Origin: Calditrichota bacterium
GTDB lineage: Bacteria; Zhuqueibacterota; Zhuqueibacteria; Zhuqueibacterales; Geothermadaptataceae
Reading direction: 5' to 3'
Length of the DNA stretch: 64,000 nt
Assembly (NCBI GenBank): GCA_008501765.1
Contig: QQUE01000018.1
Span: 159,062 to 223,061 of the forward strand
Of this stretch, positions 8,688 to 18,536 are shown in pieces; within the stretch, counting starts at the first letter, position 1, and every line of letters starts with the position of its first letter. The translations under genes were made by a program, and so were the position numbers. Below the pieces are notes generated by a model. That model was not told the DNA's origin. It made no database searches and saw nothing but the letters and a program-made list of their open reading frames with translations.

Positions 8688-10844
8688 TTAATTGATATAC
8701 AACAGCTTAATAACTTGCATTTGGGCATTGCTGCTCATCCTGACAAAATAAACGCCGGTTGGAGCCGGCCAACCGATATCGTCCCGGCCGTTCCATTGTG
8801 TTCGGTAGCTTCCGGGAGCATGAAATCCATCAACCAACTCCCGAACTTGCCGGCCCCTGACATCATAAACCGTTAGATTAAATCTGGCTTTGTTTTGAAC
8901 TTCATATGAAATAGTCGTGCTGGGATTAAATGGGTTGGGATAGTTCTGCTCTAACACAAAATCCAGTGAAAGGGTGCCTTCCGGAGGAGAACCGTATTCA
9001 ACTGATACGGTGTGTAATTGACTGGTTTTCAGAATAGTACCTACAACACCAACCACCACGGCACTATTTTTCCCAGTAATTGCTGCTCCGGTTAAAAAAT
9101 CACCAACTGCGCTCGCTTGTCGCACCCAGGTTTCGCCCCCGTCAATGGTTTTAAACATTGCTCCTTGTGAACCGACAGTAATGCCTATTAGATGATTTAA
9201 AAAACGAACTGAAGTCAATCCTCTTTCAAAACTTGGCTCGACCGAGCGCCAAAATATACCGCTATCGTCTGTGAGTAGAATGGTTCCACGGTTGCCAACT
9301 GCTACAGCAGAATTGTAGTCGCGGTATATTACATCGTTAAGATCCCAGATGACATCAGTTTCACGCTTCACCCAGGTGACGCCGCCGTCTGTAGTTGTCA
9401 GAATTGTGGGGCCATTCCCACCAACCGCCATTCCAGTATCCGCATTCCAGAAATTAACTTTCTCAGGATGTACGGAAATGCCTTCGAATGTTAGCATCCA
9501 CGAATTACCGGTATTCCATGTTTTATAGATGTTATTATTACCGATTATGACGGCAGTTGAGTCATTAAACAGGTAAATATCATCGAGTCCCTCAGGTGTT
9601 GGACTCTGAATATTTAACCAGACCTGGCCGCCGCTTTTCGTCCAAAGGATAACTCCATCGACATCAATAATGGCTCCATTATCCCCAACGGTAGCCCCGG
9701 TTTGCCTGTCTATAAAACTAACTGCTTGAAACCGATTTTTACCACCACCATCTAGCGTCAACCAGGAGTTGCCTCCGTCGGTTGTCTTGATGATCGTACC
9801 ATCGGTGCCAACGGCAACACCAAATTCACTATCTGGAAAACACACATCTCTCAGATCTTCAGTGATGCCATTAGAGTATCTTGTCCAGTTTTGTCCACTA
9901 TTATTTGTAGTAAAAATCAACCCCGAAGAGCCAACAATATATCCTTTTGTGCTATTAGCAAATCGGATTGCCCGAAAAGTACCCTGATTATATAGCGTGG
10001 TTTCATTACCCCACGTCTTACCAGCGTCTGAACTGAGTATTGTTCTACCACCACTAACCGCTAGTACAGTTAAACTATCCAAAAAGGAAACGCTGTGAAT
10101 ATCTATACTGGTAATGCGCTCGGGTTGAGTCCAGGTATCACCACCATCTTCAGTCCGCACAATACCTCCGTTTTTTCCTACAGCAATACCCAGGTTTTCA
10201 TCAAAAAATACAACATCAAGCGGGCTTTTATTGGGATCTGATAGAAATATGTGATGTGTCCAGGTTTCACCACCATCAACGGTCTTGTAAGTAAAGTTGT
10301 CAAATCCAACTGCAACACCAAAATTCTTATTTACAAAAGTAATTTTGCGGAACTCAGCCACATCATCCGGCACTTCAAGACTGATCCAGGAGAGCCCGCC
10401 ATCATCAGTGCGCAGCATAATGCCGCCTTCTCCGGTATGGCCACCAATGGCAAAACCAAGCATTGAATCAATAAGTACAACATCGTACAAATCCAGATAT
10501 GTAACAGATACTTGTTTTTGCCAGGTGTTACCGCCATCCGTCGTTCGTATAATAACACCACCCCGGCCAACAGCAACACCCGTGGCGCTGTTAAAATCAA
10601 CTCCCCACAATTCACCGAATACGCCGGAAACATTGTGTTGAATATCCCAATTTTCTCCACCATCACTGGTGCGCATTGCCGTACCGGCATCGCCAACAAC
10701 AATAGCACTGTTGGCATCAAAAATATGGATATCATACAGTGTATTGCCTTGCGGCAACGGATTGACCCATTGCCAACCCTGTCCATGGCTTGTTGGTATT
10801 AGGAAAAGAAACAGCAGCGGATAAATAAAACAGCACAATTTCAT
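8688..10844 (-). CDS. secreted Ycf48/BNR-type beta-propeller with T9SS sorting domain
   Basis: The longest ORF starts at 10871, but the ATG at 10844 (MKLCCF) follows a perfect AGGAGGT at 10851-10857 and starts a clean signal peptide, so it is chosen (718 residues). The body is about 13 repeats of roughly 45 residues with the pattern VGxxGxIxRTxDGGxTW, the PSII-assembly-factor Ycf48/Hcf136 and sialidase (BNR) repeat, enough for one or two propellers. The C-terminus has NYPNPFNPSTTISY and GRQVRELVDG, a T9SS sorting domain. In heterotrophs this family is found in secreted binding proteins; the name does not imply photosynthesis. The gene sits between two S8 protease genes. No catalytic residues were recognised. 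Confidence 0.85.
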   Translation of the reverse strand: MKLCCFIYPLLFLFLIPTSHGQGWQWVNPLPQGNTLYDIHIFDANSAIVVGDAGTAMRTSDGGENWDIQHNVSGVFGELWGVDFNSATGVAVGRGGVIIRTTDGGNTWQKQVSVTYLDLYDVVLIDSMLGFAIGGHTGEGGIMLRTDDGGLSWISLEVPDDVAEFRKITFVNKNFGVAVGFDNFTYKTVDGGETWTHHIFLSDPNKSPLDVVFFDENLGIAVGKNGGIVRTEDGGDTWTQPERITSIDIHSVSFLDSLTVLAVSGGRTILSSDAGKTWGNETTLYNQGTFRAIRFANSTKGYIVGSSGLIFTTNNSGQNWTRYSNGITEDLRDVCFPDSEFGVAVGTDGTIIKTTDGGNSWLTLDGGGKNRFQAVSFIDRQTGATVGDNGAIIDVDGVILWTKSGGQVWLNIQSPTPEGLDDIYLFNDSTAVIIGNNNIYKTWNTGNSWMLTFEGISVHPEKVNFWNADTGMAVGGNGPTILTTTDGGVTWVKRETDVIWDLNDVIYRDYNSAVAVGNRGTILLTDDSGIFWRSVEPSFERGLTSVRFLNHLIGITVGSQGAMFKTIDGGETWVRQASAVGDFLTGAAITGKNSAVVVGVVGTILKTSQLHTVSVEYGSPPEGTLSLDFVLEQNYPNPFNPSTTISYEVQNKARFNLTVYDVRGRQVRELVDGFHAPGSYRTQWNGRDDIGWPAPTGVYFVRMSSNAQMQVIKLLYIN

Positions 10845-10880
10845 TTTGCCACCTCCTTTTTGTGGTTGCAAGTGAATGCG

Positions 10881-11010
10881 TTTAGCAGGGATTTCAGGCG
10901 CGGTGTGCCATGGAGTGAGGCGAGCCCTGTTATAATAACCGACAAGTAAATAAGACTAATATCCCGGTTTTTTCCAATGTTTCGGTTTATTAATTATCTC
11001 ATCATCTTCT
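10881..11010 (-). repeat. diverged direct repeat, copy A (gene 3' end plus leader)
   Basis: This stretch covers the last codons of the truncated S8 protease and the leader of the next gene. It matches 13258-13385 in the same order and spacing, for example AAGACTAATATCCC against AAGACTCAAATCCC and GTTTATTAATTAT in both. The shared order suggests duplication of a protease-end/propeller-start junction. Confidence 0.6.
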
Positions 11011-12107
11011 GTTGTTGCCCTCACAGATATTGTTTTAAAATATCGTGCTGGATATTTCATAACTGGATCAGCTGAATTATCTCCTCCATGGTTTCCAGTG
11101 GCACAAACTACCAATACATTATTTGTTGCAGCGAAATTTATAGCATCATTTAATGCAGAAGACGGTTCTATAACAGTTTGGCTAAGACTTATCACGTCAG
11201 CGCCATTTTCAACCGCATATTCAATTGCTGCAGCCATTGCTGAAACGACGGGTGCTGGACTTGAATCTACATCACCCACGACCATCAACTTTACTCCATC
11301 GGATCCTGCCCAACCACCTGCAATCCCAGATACACCGATTGTATTATTTGCCTCAGCAGCAATAATTCCTGCGGCACCAGAGCCGTGTACCTCATCTCCA
11401 CTGGCTAAATTATCATCATTATAAAAATCCCATCCAATTAGATCATCGATGTACCCATTACTGTCATCATCAACACCATCGATATCCCCGCCAGATGCAG
11501 TTGAGAAAAATTCAGGAATACCATCACCGTCATCTTCTCCACTATTTACCCAGATATTTTTGTCGATGTCTACATGATTATAAGTTACGCCCCCATCTAT
11601 GACAGCTACGATTATTGATGGATTTCCAGCGCTAATATCCCAGGCATATTCCATGTCGCGTTTTGTTGAAAACAGATTCCATTGATCCTGATATTTATTA
11701 TCATTAGGTGTGCTTTCTTGGCTCCCCAGTGCATCAAACTCCAATACATCAAATTGGCCTGAATCAAGCAATTGCTGTGCAACTAAAAATGGATCACTAC
11801 TTTGAGAAACCTTAAGAACATAGAATCCGCTTAGGAAGCGTTTAGATATTAAATTTACATCGTAAATTCCATATTTAGTAAACTCAAAATCTTCAATTTT
11901 CCTTCGATCAGTAAATCGTACAATAACTCTATTAAGCAATATCTGATCACCAAACCGATTTTGAAAATATGTATACCATTTTTGGTCATTTTCATTAAAT
12001 CGATATTCTTTTGTATCCAATTTGAACAGTTTATCCTGAGCGTTTAGCCATTCAGCCAAAAGCAATACCGCTATTATGATAAAAAAATGCGACTTTTTCA
12101 TTTTCAA
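10956..12107 (-). CDS. S8 (subtilisin-like) protease, truncated before the catalytic Ser
   Basis: 383 residues with a signal peptide (MKMKKSHFFIIIAVLLL to NAQ). The catalytic Asp is in VAVIDGGVTYNHVD (~167), the His in EVHGSGAAGIIAAEA (~240) and the oxyanion Asn in VVCATGNHGG (~337). A Ca-binding-like acidic stretch (NSGEDDGDGIPE) follows the Asp. The reading frame then stops after ISVRATTEDDEIINK plus ten residues, where family members continue for 60 or more residues to the GTSMAAP Ser. No such motif follows in any frame before the next gene, and there is no T9SS domain. It is therefore probably inactive as a protease, or a pseudogene or decoy. The final codons resemble a second site at 13.35 kb, which points to a rearrangement breakpoint. 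Confidence 0.8.
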   Translation of the reverse strand: MKMKKSHFFIIIAVLLLAEWLNAQDKLFKLDTKEYRFNENDQKWYTYFQNRFGDQILLNRVIVRFTDRRKIEDFEFTKYGIYDVNLISKRFLSGFYVLKVSQSSDPFLVAQQLLDSGQFDVLEFDALGSQESTPNDNKYQDQWNLFSTKRDMEYAWDISAGNPSIIVAVIDGGVTYNHVDIDKNIWVNSGEDDGDGIPEFFSTASGGDIDGVDDDSNGYIDDLIGWDFYNDDNLASGDEVHGSGAAGIIAAEANNTIGVSGIAGGWAGSDGVKLMVVGDVDSSPAPVVSAMAAAIEYAVENGADVISLSQTVIEPSSALNDAINFAATNNVLVVCATGNHGGDNSADPVMKYPARYFKTISVRATTEDDEIINKPKHWKKPGY

Positions 12108-12112
12108 ATCTC

Positions 12113-13219
12113 CTATTCAAAACGTAATCTGTAAACTCCATTTGATGGATTATAGGTATTTACATAAAGCATTTTATTATTCCAGTCTACCACAAGGTCT
12201 TTCATCATTCGCGTATTTTCAGGTTTTGCCATGAGCGTTTCCCAAGTTTTTCCTTCATCGAACGTTTGGTAAAGACTATCGGTAGTACACGCAATGTACT
12301 GGTCTCCATCTGTTGGATTACCTATTATGTTCCAGAAAATTCCGCTATCAAGTGTATCAATGGCTGTGGTCCATGTAACTCCTGAATCCATGGATTTTAG
12401 AAGAACCTTACTTAATGCAGCAAACACCGTGTTACTTTCACTGATACTAAACGCAATATCTTCTAGATAAACACCTGGCGCATCTGGATTATAAGGGTAT
12501 TCGATAATTGATTGCCAGCTTTCGCCAAAATCAACAGTTCGATACAGGAAAGGGCGAACAGTGCTAGTTATTACATTCATACCAACCCATATTTCATTCT
12601 CGTTTTTGGGATGAAAGTGTGCGATATTAAAGGGCTTTTGTGTCCAGGGTACTACATTGGAAAAAGCATTCCATGAGAGACCAAAATCTTTGCTAAAATA
12701 GACATCTGTGCAATCAGAAAAACTCCCCGCAATAACAAGATCAGGATTTAGCAAGTTTTGATCTAAAGTGAGTAGAAATGCGGAAGTGGGGTATTGTATA
12801 TTTTTAATAAATCCATTATCTATAGCTGTCCAGCTCATACCGTTGTCGCTCGAACGAGAAATACCTGCTTTATCAAAATGGTCAGTTCCGGCCCAATGGC
12901 TTACAAGGAGTGTGTCATTTAATGTCACAACATCAGAAACTCCTTTATGATCTTCTAATCGTTCGTCTGCTAAACCGAGGAATTCCCATTCATTATCATT
13001 ACCAGATGGTGTATTCAAACGGAATAATCCATTTTTTCCAGCACATGCATAGAGTTTACCTTCGCTTAATACAAGTCTTTCAAGATGTATACCATCAAGC
13101 CCAAGAAACGACCATTCAATTGGGCGATCTGGAGGCCCTGTGCTGGAATCCTTACAACTACTGGTAAATAAAAAAAGAAGATGCAGTAGATAAATTAAGC
13201 TGCAAAACTTTAGTTTCAT
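12113..13219 (-). CDS. BNR-repeat propeller lipoprotein
   Basis: The ORF could open at 13306, but the ATG at 13219 (MKLKFCS) has an AGGAG site at 13228-13232 and begins a lipoprotein signal peptide ending LFLFTSSC, so it is preferred (368 residues). Cys near residue 22 is the probable lipidation site, so it should be anchored in the outer membrane. The mature protein has BNR/Asp-box-like motifs (SRSSDNGMSW, SKDFGLSW, YRTVDFGESW, LKSMDSGVTW, YQTFDEGKTW), one per propeller blade, as in sialidase-like and Ycf48-like binding proteins. It lacks a T9SS domain, unlike the neighbouring propeller. Five bases separate it from the truncated protease gene, so they are probably co-transcribed. Function unknown; binding or scaffold role inferred. 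Confidence 0.8.
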   Translation of the reverse strand: MKLKFCSLIYLLHLLFLFTSSCKDSSTGPPDRPIEWSFLGLDGIHLERLVLSEGKLYACAGKNGLFRLNTPSGNDNEWEFLGLADERLEDHKGVSDVVTLNDTLLVSHWAGTDHFDKAGISRSSDNGMSWTAIDNGFIKNIQYPTSAFLLTLDQNLLNPDLVIAGSFSDCTDVYFSKDFGLSWNAFSNVVPWTQKPFNIAHFHPKNENEIWVGMNVITSTVRPFLYRTVDFGESWQSIIEYPYNPDAPGVYLEDIAFSISESNTVFAALSKVLLKSMDSGVTWTTAIDTLDSGIFWNIIGNPTDGDQYIACTTDSLYQTFDEGKTWETLMAKPENTRMMKDLVVDWNNKMLYVNTYNPSNGVYRLRFE

Positions 13220-13257
13220 TTTATCAACTCCTTTCGATAAGTAATAAATTAGCACAC

Positions 13258-13385
13258 TTGCTGGGATTTCGGTTGGTAGTGTGATATGGGGGGGGATGTG
13301 GCCCATTAAACAACAGACTTAAAAACAAGACTCAAATCCCAATTTTTTTCTAATGCAGCAGTTTATTAATTATTTCATTATCAGG
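13258..13385 (-). repeat. diverged direct repeat, copy B (remnant of a protease-type 3' end)
   Basis: Non-coding counterpart of 10881-11010. On the minus strand it reads DNEIINKLLH-stop where copy A reads DDEIINKPKHW. The preceding ~120 bases (to about 13480) still show fragments of coding sequence in two frames (KVYNPLTLFD and DDYSNIFIVWENFIEHKS), so this looks like a decayed gene end. Confidence 0.5.
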
Positions 13386-13613
13386 TATAGATTTATGCTC
13401 AATAAAATTCTCCCAAACAATAAAGATATTGCTGTAATCATCAAAATTCTCCAGTATCAAAAAGAGTCAAAGGGTTGTAAACCTTAATTATTGATCAAAT
13501 AACAGATGATCCATATTACAACACTAGGCATAAACACGAATGAGTTAATATGGTTCTAAATGGGTATGGTTTGCATGAAGCATTTCTGTTTTTGAGATGA
13601 ATTGAATTATTAG

Positions 13614-14041
13614 TTAATGATACCAGTCAATCAAATTTTTCGATATGTAGAATAATAATGGCCACGCCCAAAGCCGAACCGGATTATCGATATTTGCTGG
13701 TGCTCGTACACCGGTGATTCGTAAACGTAAACTATCTACTTTATACATATTTGCCAAGTTCCCGTCTGGAACAAAACTGGGGTTGGTAAGATCCCACGTA
13801 ATATCCCTATGATCACTTTTTAAAAAGAAAAACCACGGATGATAATCATCAAAGTGTTCCTGATAAGAATGCCTTCTTCTTCGACTTCATAACGGCAATC
13901 TGCCGCAGTGTCATCCGCACTTGTAGCGTTGTCATCATCACAACACGACGGAAAACCATAAAGCAATAAAATAAGAATACTTATGAGAAACACGCTCCGT
14001 TTCGCCACAAAAAAACCGAAGAAATACTGCATAAAGTACAT
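13614..14041 (-). pseudogene. small lipoprotein gene broken by a single-base frameshift
   Basis: The open frame from 14041 gives a signal peptide (SVFLISILILLLYGFPSCC) followed by an Asp-rich stretch and stops after 73 codons. Within a GAAGAAGAAGG tract near 13868-13880 the coding pattern moves to another frame. That frame continues RHSYQEHFDDYHPWFFFLK, DITWDLTNPSFVPDG, VDSLRLRITGVRAP and ends ISKNLIDWYH at a stop at 13614. Restoring one base gives a ~142-residue lipoprotein. The break lies in a short repeat, so slippage mutation or an assembly error are both possible. Function unknown. Confidence 0.6.
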
Positions 14042-14360
14042 CCTGTTTTGATATAAGTAAAATTAGCTCTAAAAGAGAACTAAAGCCCGGGCAAAACACA
14101 TTAATAGTTGACAATAAAATTAAAGTGAATATCTCGTTGTTTTTTCAGATATTATGGCTTTCAAAAATTACTTAAAAGCTGGTTTGTTCGAAAATTCATT
14201 GTTCAGAACGATAAATACCACATAATCAAATGAAATATCAATCTGTTTTTTAGTGTGTGGCAGAGTCTCTTGTAATTATAAAATGAAACCAAGCGGCTAA
14301 TATCTGGAATACCGGGAAGTTTATTTAACAAGATGGATGTAGGCTGAGACTGAGGAATTG
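14042..14360. other. intergenic region, nothing recognised
   Basis: 319 AT-rich bases upstream of the broken lipoprotein and downstream of the small gene at 14361. No ORF with a ribosome site, no hairpin terminator and no repeat of the other families was seen. Confidence 0.5.
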
Positions 14361-14630
14361 TTACTCGGGAAATTTTTTCGAATGCTTCAAAACAGAAGAT
14401 TTATTTGGTTTTTTATGAAAAAATCGGTGTTCAACGACTTGAATTTGATTATCGTGTGCGATGAGATATGCTAAAATGGCGTCAATTTCATTGGGTTCAA
14501 TTTCGATGCCAGCCTCACCCACTTTTTTGAGAATTTCTTCAACTGAAAGGCTTTTTTCAATTCCATCTGTTGCCGATTTTATCACATCTCCAATTTTTCG
14601 CATTTTTTTAAGTCCAGTAATACGAGTCAT
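14361..14630 (-). CDS. small conserved-looking protein of unknown function
   Basis: 89 residues; the ATG is preceded by GAAAGG at good spacing, which supports a real gene. Residues about 27-70 (SLSVEEILKKVGEAGIEIE, then DAILAYLIAHDNQIQVV) look like a helix-helix-wing arrangement, possibly a small winged-helix DNA-binding fold. The C-terminus is basic (HKKPNKSSVLKHSKK). It is flanked by non-coding sequence and divergent from the PDZ gene. A regulatory role is only a guess. Confidence 0.55.
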   Translation of the reverse strand: MTRITGLKKMRKIGDVIKSATDGIEKSLSVEEILKKVGEAGIEIEPNEIDAILAYLIAHDNQIQVVEHRFFHKKPNKSSVLKHSKKFPE

Positions 14631-14938
14631 ATTTACCTTTCGTTGAATTAAGTGACGAAGTCCGGGAAATCAGCCGTGGTGATTTGAGAAGAAATTAAAT
14701 AAGGATATCGGAATATTATGTTAAAAAGTGTAAATAAAATTTATTGTTTTTATGTTCACTGTTTTAATGTACACCATTTTCGTGAAAAGTCAAGAGTAAT
14801 CTTAATACTCGTTGTCGCTTTTTCAGGTAGATTTGAGCGTAAAATTTTCTTTTAAAACTTTATTAAAAGCACGGCCGTCTCACTTCTGATTTAATTATAG
14901 TGTGTTTTGATTTAATTTTTCAAACGAAAGGAATTAAA

Positions 14939-15892
14939 ATGGGAAAATGGATACAAAATAGCAGGATAATTAATTTTTCAGTCCTTTCTTTCCTGTCATT
15001 GTTTTTACTCGGGGTGATATCCCTATCAGCGAGTTCTTCTAAAGATGAAAAAGGATTTCTCGGAGTGAGTGTGCAAGAGTTGACTGCGTCATTGCGATCC
15101 GCTCTTGATATTGGCAAGCAATCCGGATTGCTGATCACATCCGTTATTGAAGGGAGTCCCGCTGAAGCAGCTGGAATACAGGATGAGGATGTTATAATCG
15201 CTTTCAATGGCAAATCTGTCGAACTCGCTAAAAAGTTCTCGGAAATGGTAGCGAAAACCGGAGCTCAAAATACGGTAGAATTGACAATTCTGCGTTCTGG
15301 AAAAGAAATGAAAATGAAAGTTAAATTGGGGAAAAAAGAGCGAAATAATACTTTTGTTTTTTCCGGAGATGCAGGAATGGGGAACATCATGTTTATTGGC
15401 GATCGGCCAAAATTAGGTGTTGAATATCATGATTTGGACAAAAAAGAATTGGCTGCGTATTTTAAAGTAGAGCAGCGAAGTGGCGTATTGGTACTTGATG
15501 TTACTAAAAAATCGGCCGCTGCGACCGCGGGTCTTCTGGCAGGCGATGTTATCATAGGAATCGATGATGACAAAATTAATAATGGCGATGATCTTGTAAA
15601 AACGCTGTCCGAATATGACGGTGGCGATGAATTAGTGGTTAACTTCATTCGAAAAGGCGTAAAAAATTCAGTAAAAGTAAAATTGGATGAAGCCAGTTAC
15701 CACGGTCGGGACATGAAAATAATCAAAAAAAGAATGCCCCACGGTGAACACAACCTACATTGGGAATCTGCTGATGAAGATATAATGATTCCGAAGAATA
15801 AAACGCGTCAAAAAATCTACAAATTCAAATCGAAACCAGGTGAGAAAAACAAAGATATTGAAATAATTGTCGATGGTGACGAATCTATTTAA
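14939..15892 (+). CDS. exported double-PDZ-domain protein
   Basis: The ORF opens at 14900, but the ATG at 14939 (MGKWIQ) has an AAAGGA site and begins a signal peptide or N-terminal membrane anchor (about residues 11-32), so it is preferred (317 residues). Two PDZ domains follow: the first from GFLGVSVQEL through GSPAEAAGIQDEDVIIAFNG, the second from KLGVEYHDLD through KSAAATAGLLAGDVIIGIDDDKI. PDZ domains of this type recognise C-terminal tails and occur in DegP/HtrA and S41 proteases. No trypsin-like or S41 catalytic domain is present, so this is more likely an adaptor or chaperone for envelope proteins. The tail is highly basic then acidic. A strong terminator follows directly. Confidence 0.8.
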   Translation: MGKWIQNSRIINFSVLSFLSLFLLGVISLSASSSKDEKGFLGVSVQELTASLRSALDIGKQSGLLITSVIEGSPAEAAGIQDEDVIIAFNGKSVELAKKFSEMVAKTGAQNTVELTILRSGKEMKMKVKLGKKERNNTFVFSGDAGMGNIMFIGDRPKLGVEYHDLDKKELAAYFKVEQRSGVLVLDVTKKSAAATAGLLAGDVIIGIDDDKINNGDDLVKTLSEYDGGDELVVNFIRKGVKNSVKVKLDEASYHGRDMKIIKKRMPHGEHNLHWESADEDIMIPKNKTRQKIYKFKSKPGEKNKDIEIIVDGDESI

Positions 15893-15920
15893 AAACTACT
15901 CTCCTCCTCTCAAAAACTGG

Positions 15921-15953
15921 AAGGCGTGAGTTTTGCTCACGCCTTTTTTTTTG
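15921..15953 (+). terminator. rho-independent terminator after the PDZ gene
   Basis: Perfect 10-bp stem AAGGCGTGAG / CTCACGCCTT (15921-15930 with 15936-15945), 5-base loop, then a run of eight or more T. Confidence 0.95.
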
Positions 15954-16803
15954 CATTCCCCATTTTAACTGAAGATATAATCCCACCAAAGTCATTTTCC
16001 TATTAATATAAAATTTGCTTAGAGGCTTTTAACCTGAATAATTCTCACGCAGAGTCACAACGCCCACAAAGAAAAGATTTAAAGATTTAAAAAACAAATC
16101 TCTGCGAGCTCAGCAACTCTCCGTGAGGTGCTTTTTAAAAAAACTGCATTTTTTCATCAATCTACATTCAACAGTATAATGATAAATATGTTAAGCATGT
16201 TTTATAGAAAATTTGAATAATTCAGGTTAATTCAATTTTTCATGTAAGTTGGAAAAAAGGTTAGTTGCCGGGGAATCCATTAATAAAATTTGTTTTTGTA
16301 TAAAATAAGTGCCTCCTTATTCCCGGAATTCTTCTCATCCAGTTTACGGATTATTTCTCAATTATGAGAATCTCATTTTATTATTGTAAAAAATGCGAAA
16401 TTCAGTTTTTATTTTAATTTATAGTTGGTTGCCTATTTATTTAAAAAACATATAGATGACAGGAATTGGTTAATAGTGGCTCCAGAATTGCCAATATAAG
16501 CACGTTCGTAAAGTGAAATGAACAATATTCATTATTCATTTTAATAGTAAATTGAATTTAATAACGAAATTTTGAGATTCTGAGAAGAGTTACATTTTAG
16601 AATTTCTCTAAAATTAATAATTGATTTTTAATACCTTTCTCCTATTCGACCAAGATAGCGCAGGTATTTTATAGAAATTAGCATGCACTTTATTTGAGTT
16701 ATATTCAGGAAACCAATCTTTTCAGCACACATTTTCAAACGCAAATAAATTTAAAAAATAGAAGCGCCAAATTGCTTGTAATACCAATTTGAGGGATTTA
16801 ATT
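15954..16803. other. long AT-rich intergenic region before the lipid locus
   Basis: About 850 bases with no supportable gene. It holds one copy of the dispersed CTCACGCAGAG repeat (16031-16228) and presumably the promoter of the acyl-CoA dehydrogenase/synthase operon, which I could not pinpoint. Confidence 0.6.
16031..16228. repeat. dispersed palindromic repeat, copy 1
   Basis: Starts with AACCTGAATAATTCTCACGC and ends with GAATAATTCAGGTT, so the ends are inverted repeats with one mismatch. The middle has CACGCAGAGTCACAACGC against CTCTGCGAGCTCAGCAACTC and CCGTGAGG, the same architecture as copies at 41629, 42983 and 54344. Confidence 0.65.
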
Positions 16804-18471
16804 ATGAAAGCTGGACTGGACAAAGAATCATTAGAAATGACATTGGACATGATTGATGAATTTGCTGCTGGAGAGTTATCGGATGCAAAACTTATCGAAC
16901 TTGATCATAACGATGAATTCCCCATTGAAATTGTCAAACAATTATTTGGCGAAGGCGAAGAAGGACTCGGTATTCACCTGCTTTTTATCCCTGAGGAATA
17001 CGAAGGAATGGGTGGTGGCGCATTCGATGTCTATCGCATTTGCGAAAAAATGGGACATATCGATCTCGGCGTGGCAACAGGAGTATTGGCCACATTTTTG
17101 GGTAGTGATCCAATCATATTTGGCGGAACTGAAGAACAAAAGAAAATCTGGATGACAAAAATTGCCGAAAAAGGCTTGCTCGTTGCTTACGGAGCCACCG
17201 AACCGGATGCCGGCAGTGACTTGGGTGCTTTGCGAACGATCGCGACGCCGGTTGAAAAAGATGGCAAAGTCGTGGGATATAAAATTACCGGGAATAAACA
17301 GTGGATCAGCAATGGTGGTTTTGCGGATTTGTACACAATTCTTGCCAAGACACCGGGTGGCCCGAGCTGGTTTGTGGTTGAGCGCAGCGCCGAAGGATTT
17401 GGCCACGGAAAACCGGAAGATAAACATGGAATTCGAGCGAGCAATACAGCCTCATTGCATTTAAATGATGTTTATGTTGATGCCGACCGTCTCCTCGGCG
17501 GCGAAGAAGGGCGCGGCCTTTTTCAGGCGCAATTGGTATTCGGCTACACCCGTTTGATGGTGGCAGCTTTTGGGCTTGGTGGTGGCTGGGCTGCGCTGGA
17601 CCGGGCAATTCCGTACTCAGCAGAGCGTATTCAGGGCGGGGAGCCTCTCTCAAAAAAACAAGGCTATACTCATAAATTAATCATTCCCCACATCGTTCGA
17701 CTCGAGACCTCGCGGGCCTATATCGAAGAGACGGCCGAACGCATTGATACCGACGGCGGAAATCTCAACACCGAGGGCGCGATCGCGAAATATTTGGCGA
17801 CAGAAGCGGGCAATGATGCCGCTGAAGCAGCAATTCAGGCATTGGGTGGATATGGCTACACAAAAGAATATATGGTCGAAAAATATAAACGGGACGTTCG
17901 AATCACCACCATTTATGAGGGAACCTCGGAAATTATGGAAATGACAATTTTCCGCGACCGTTGGCAGGAACATTTGAAAACGCGCGGTCAATATTATCAC
18001 ACGATGGCTGGAGAAATGGAAACTCGTGCTGCGGCAAATCCAGATACCGGAGCAGATGTCGCTGCTCTGGGGTTGCATGCGCTGGCGGATATATTGGAAA
18101 ATGCCCGTGTAAAACGCCTCACACGAAATCAACATGTCATGTTTCGTATGGGAGAGCTCATCGCATGTGCTGAAGGCGCTGCTGCCATGGCAAAAAGAGC
18201 CATTCGCGCTGCACGGAAGAAGTTGGTCGATAAAACAGATCGCAGGTTTGATGCCGATGCGTTGGTGTTAATTAGCCGAATTGGCGCCCGGGAGGCAGCG
18301 ATGAAGGTTGCGGAAGAAGGGATGCGCTGGACCTGTGCCGCCGATGGTCTGAGTGAGGATGAAATGAGTGCATTCGAGGCAAAACTGCAATTATCAACGA
18401 TTCATCGGGTTCAAGGCGGCATGCTGACGGATATGGAAAATCTGGTCAATATCGTTTATAAAAATTTATGA
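16804..18471 (+). CDS. acyl-CoA dehydrogenase
   Basis: The ORF extends to a TTG at 16789, but that codon overlaps the GAGGGA ribosome site of the ATG at 16804, so the ATG is the start (555 residues). FAD-dependent acyl-CoA dehydrogenase landmarks are present in order: an N-terminal helical domain, the substrate/flavin strand [17 protein letters not shown], the beta-domain motif [33 protein letters not shown], and the C-terminal helical domain with [19 protein letters not shown] and IYEGTSEI, whose Glu is the catalytic base. A C-terminal extension of ~170 residues follows, as in longer FadE-type members. It desaturates an acyl thioester at C2-C3. It lies 65 bases before the giant synthase on the same strand, so it probably prepares a starter or modifies the product of that enzyme. 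Confidence 0.9.
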   Translation: MKAGLDKESLEMTLDMIDEFAAGELSDAKLIELDHNDEFPIEIVKQLFGEGEEGLGIHLLFIPEEYEGMGGGAFDVYRICEKMGHIDLGVATGVLATFLGSDPIIFGGTEEQKKIWMTKIAEKGLLVAYGATEPDAGSDLGALRTIATPVEKDGKVVGYKITGNKQWISNGGFADLYTILAKTPGGPSWFVVERSAEGFGHGKPEDKHGIRASNTASLHLNDVYVDADRLLGGEEGRGLFQAQLVFGYTRLMVAAFGLGGGWAALDRAIPYSAERIQGGEPLSKKQGYTHKLIIPHIVRLETSRAYIEETAERIDTDGGNLNTEGAIAKYLATEAGNDAAEAAIQALGGYGYTKEYMVEKYKRDVRITTIYEGTSEIMEMTIFRDRWQEHLKTRGQYYHTMAGEMETRAAANPDTGADVAALGLHALADILENARVKRLTRNQHVMFRMGELIACAEGAAAMAKRAIRAARKKLVDKTDRRFDADALVLISRIGAREAAMKVAEEGMRWTCAADGLSEDEMSAFEAKLQLSTIHRVQGGMLTDMENLVNIVYKNL

Positions 18472-18536
18472 GATTAAAAAAATGGTTAAAACGCGCACCC
18501 AAGTTCACCATTTCACCAAAATTTAGAGAGTAAAAA

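Noticed and set aside
8688..10844. Ycf48-type repeats as evidence of photosynthesis
   Set aside because: The repeats are a general secreted propeller type, the protein carries a T9SS domain, and no photosynthetic gene occurs in the window.
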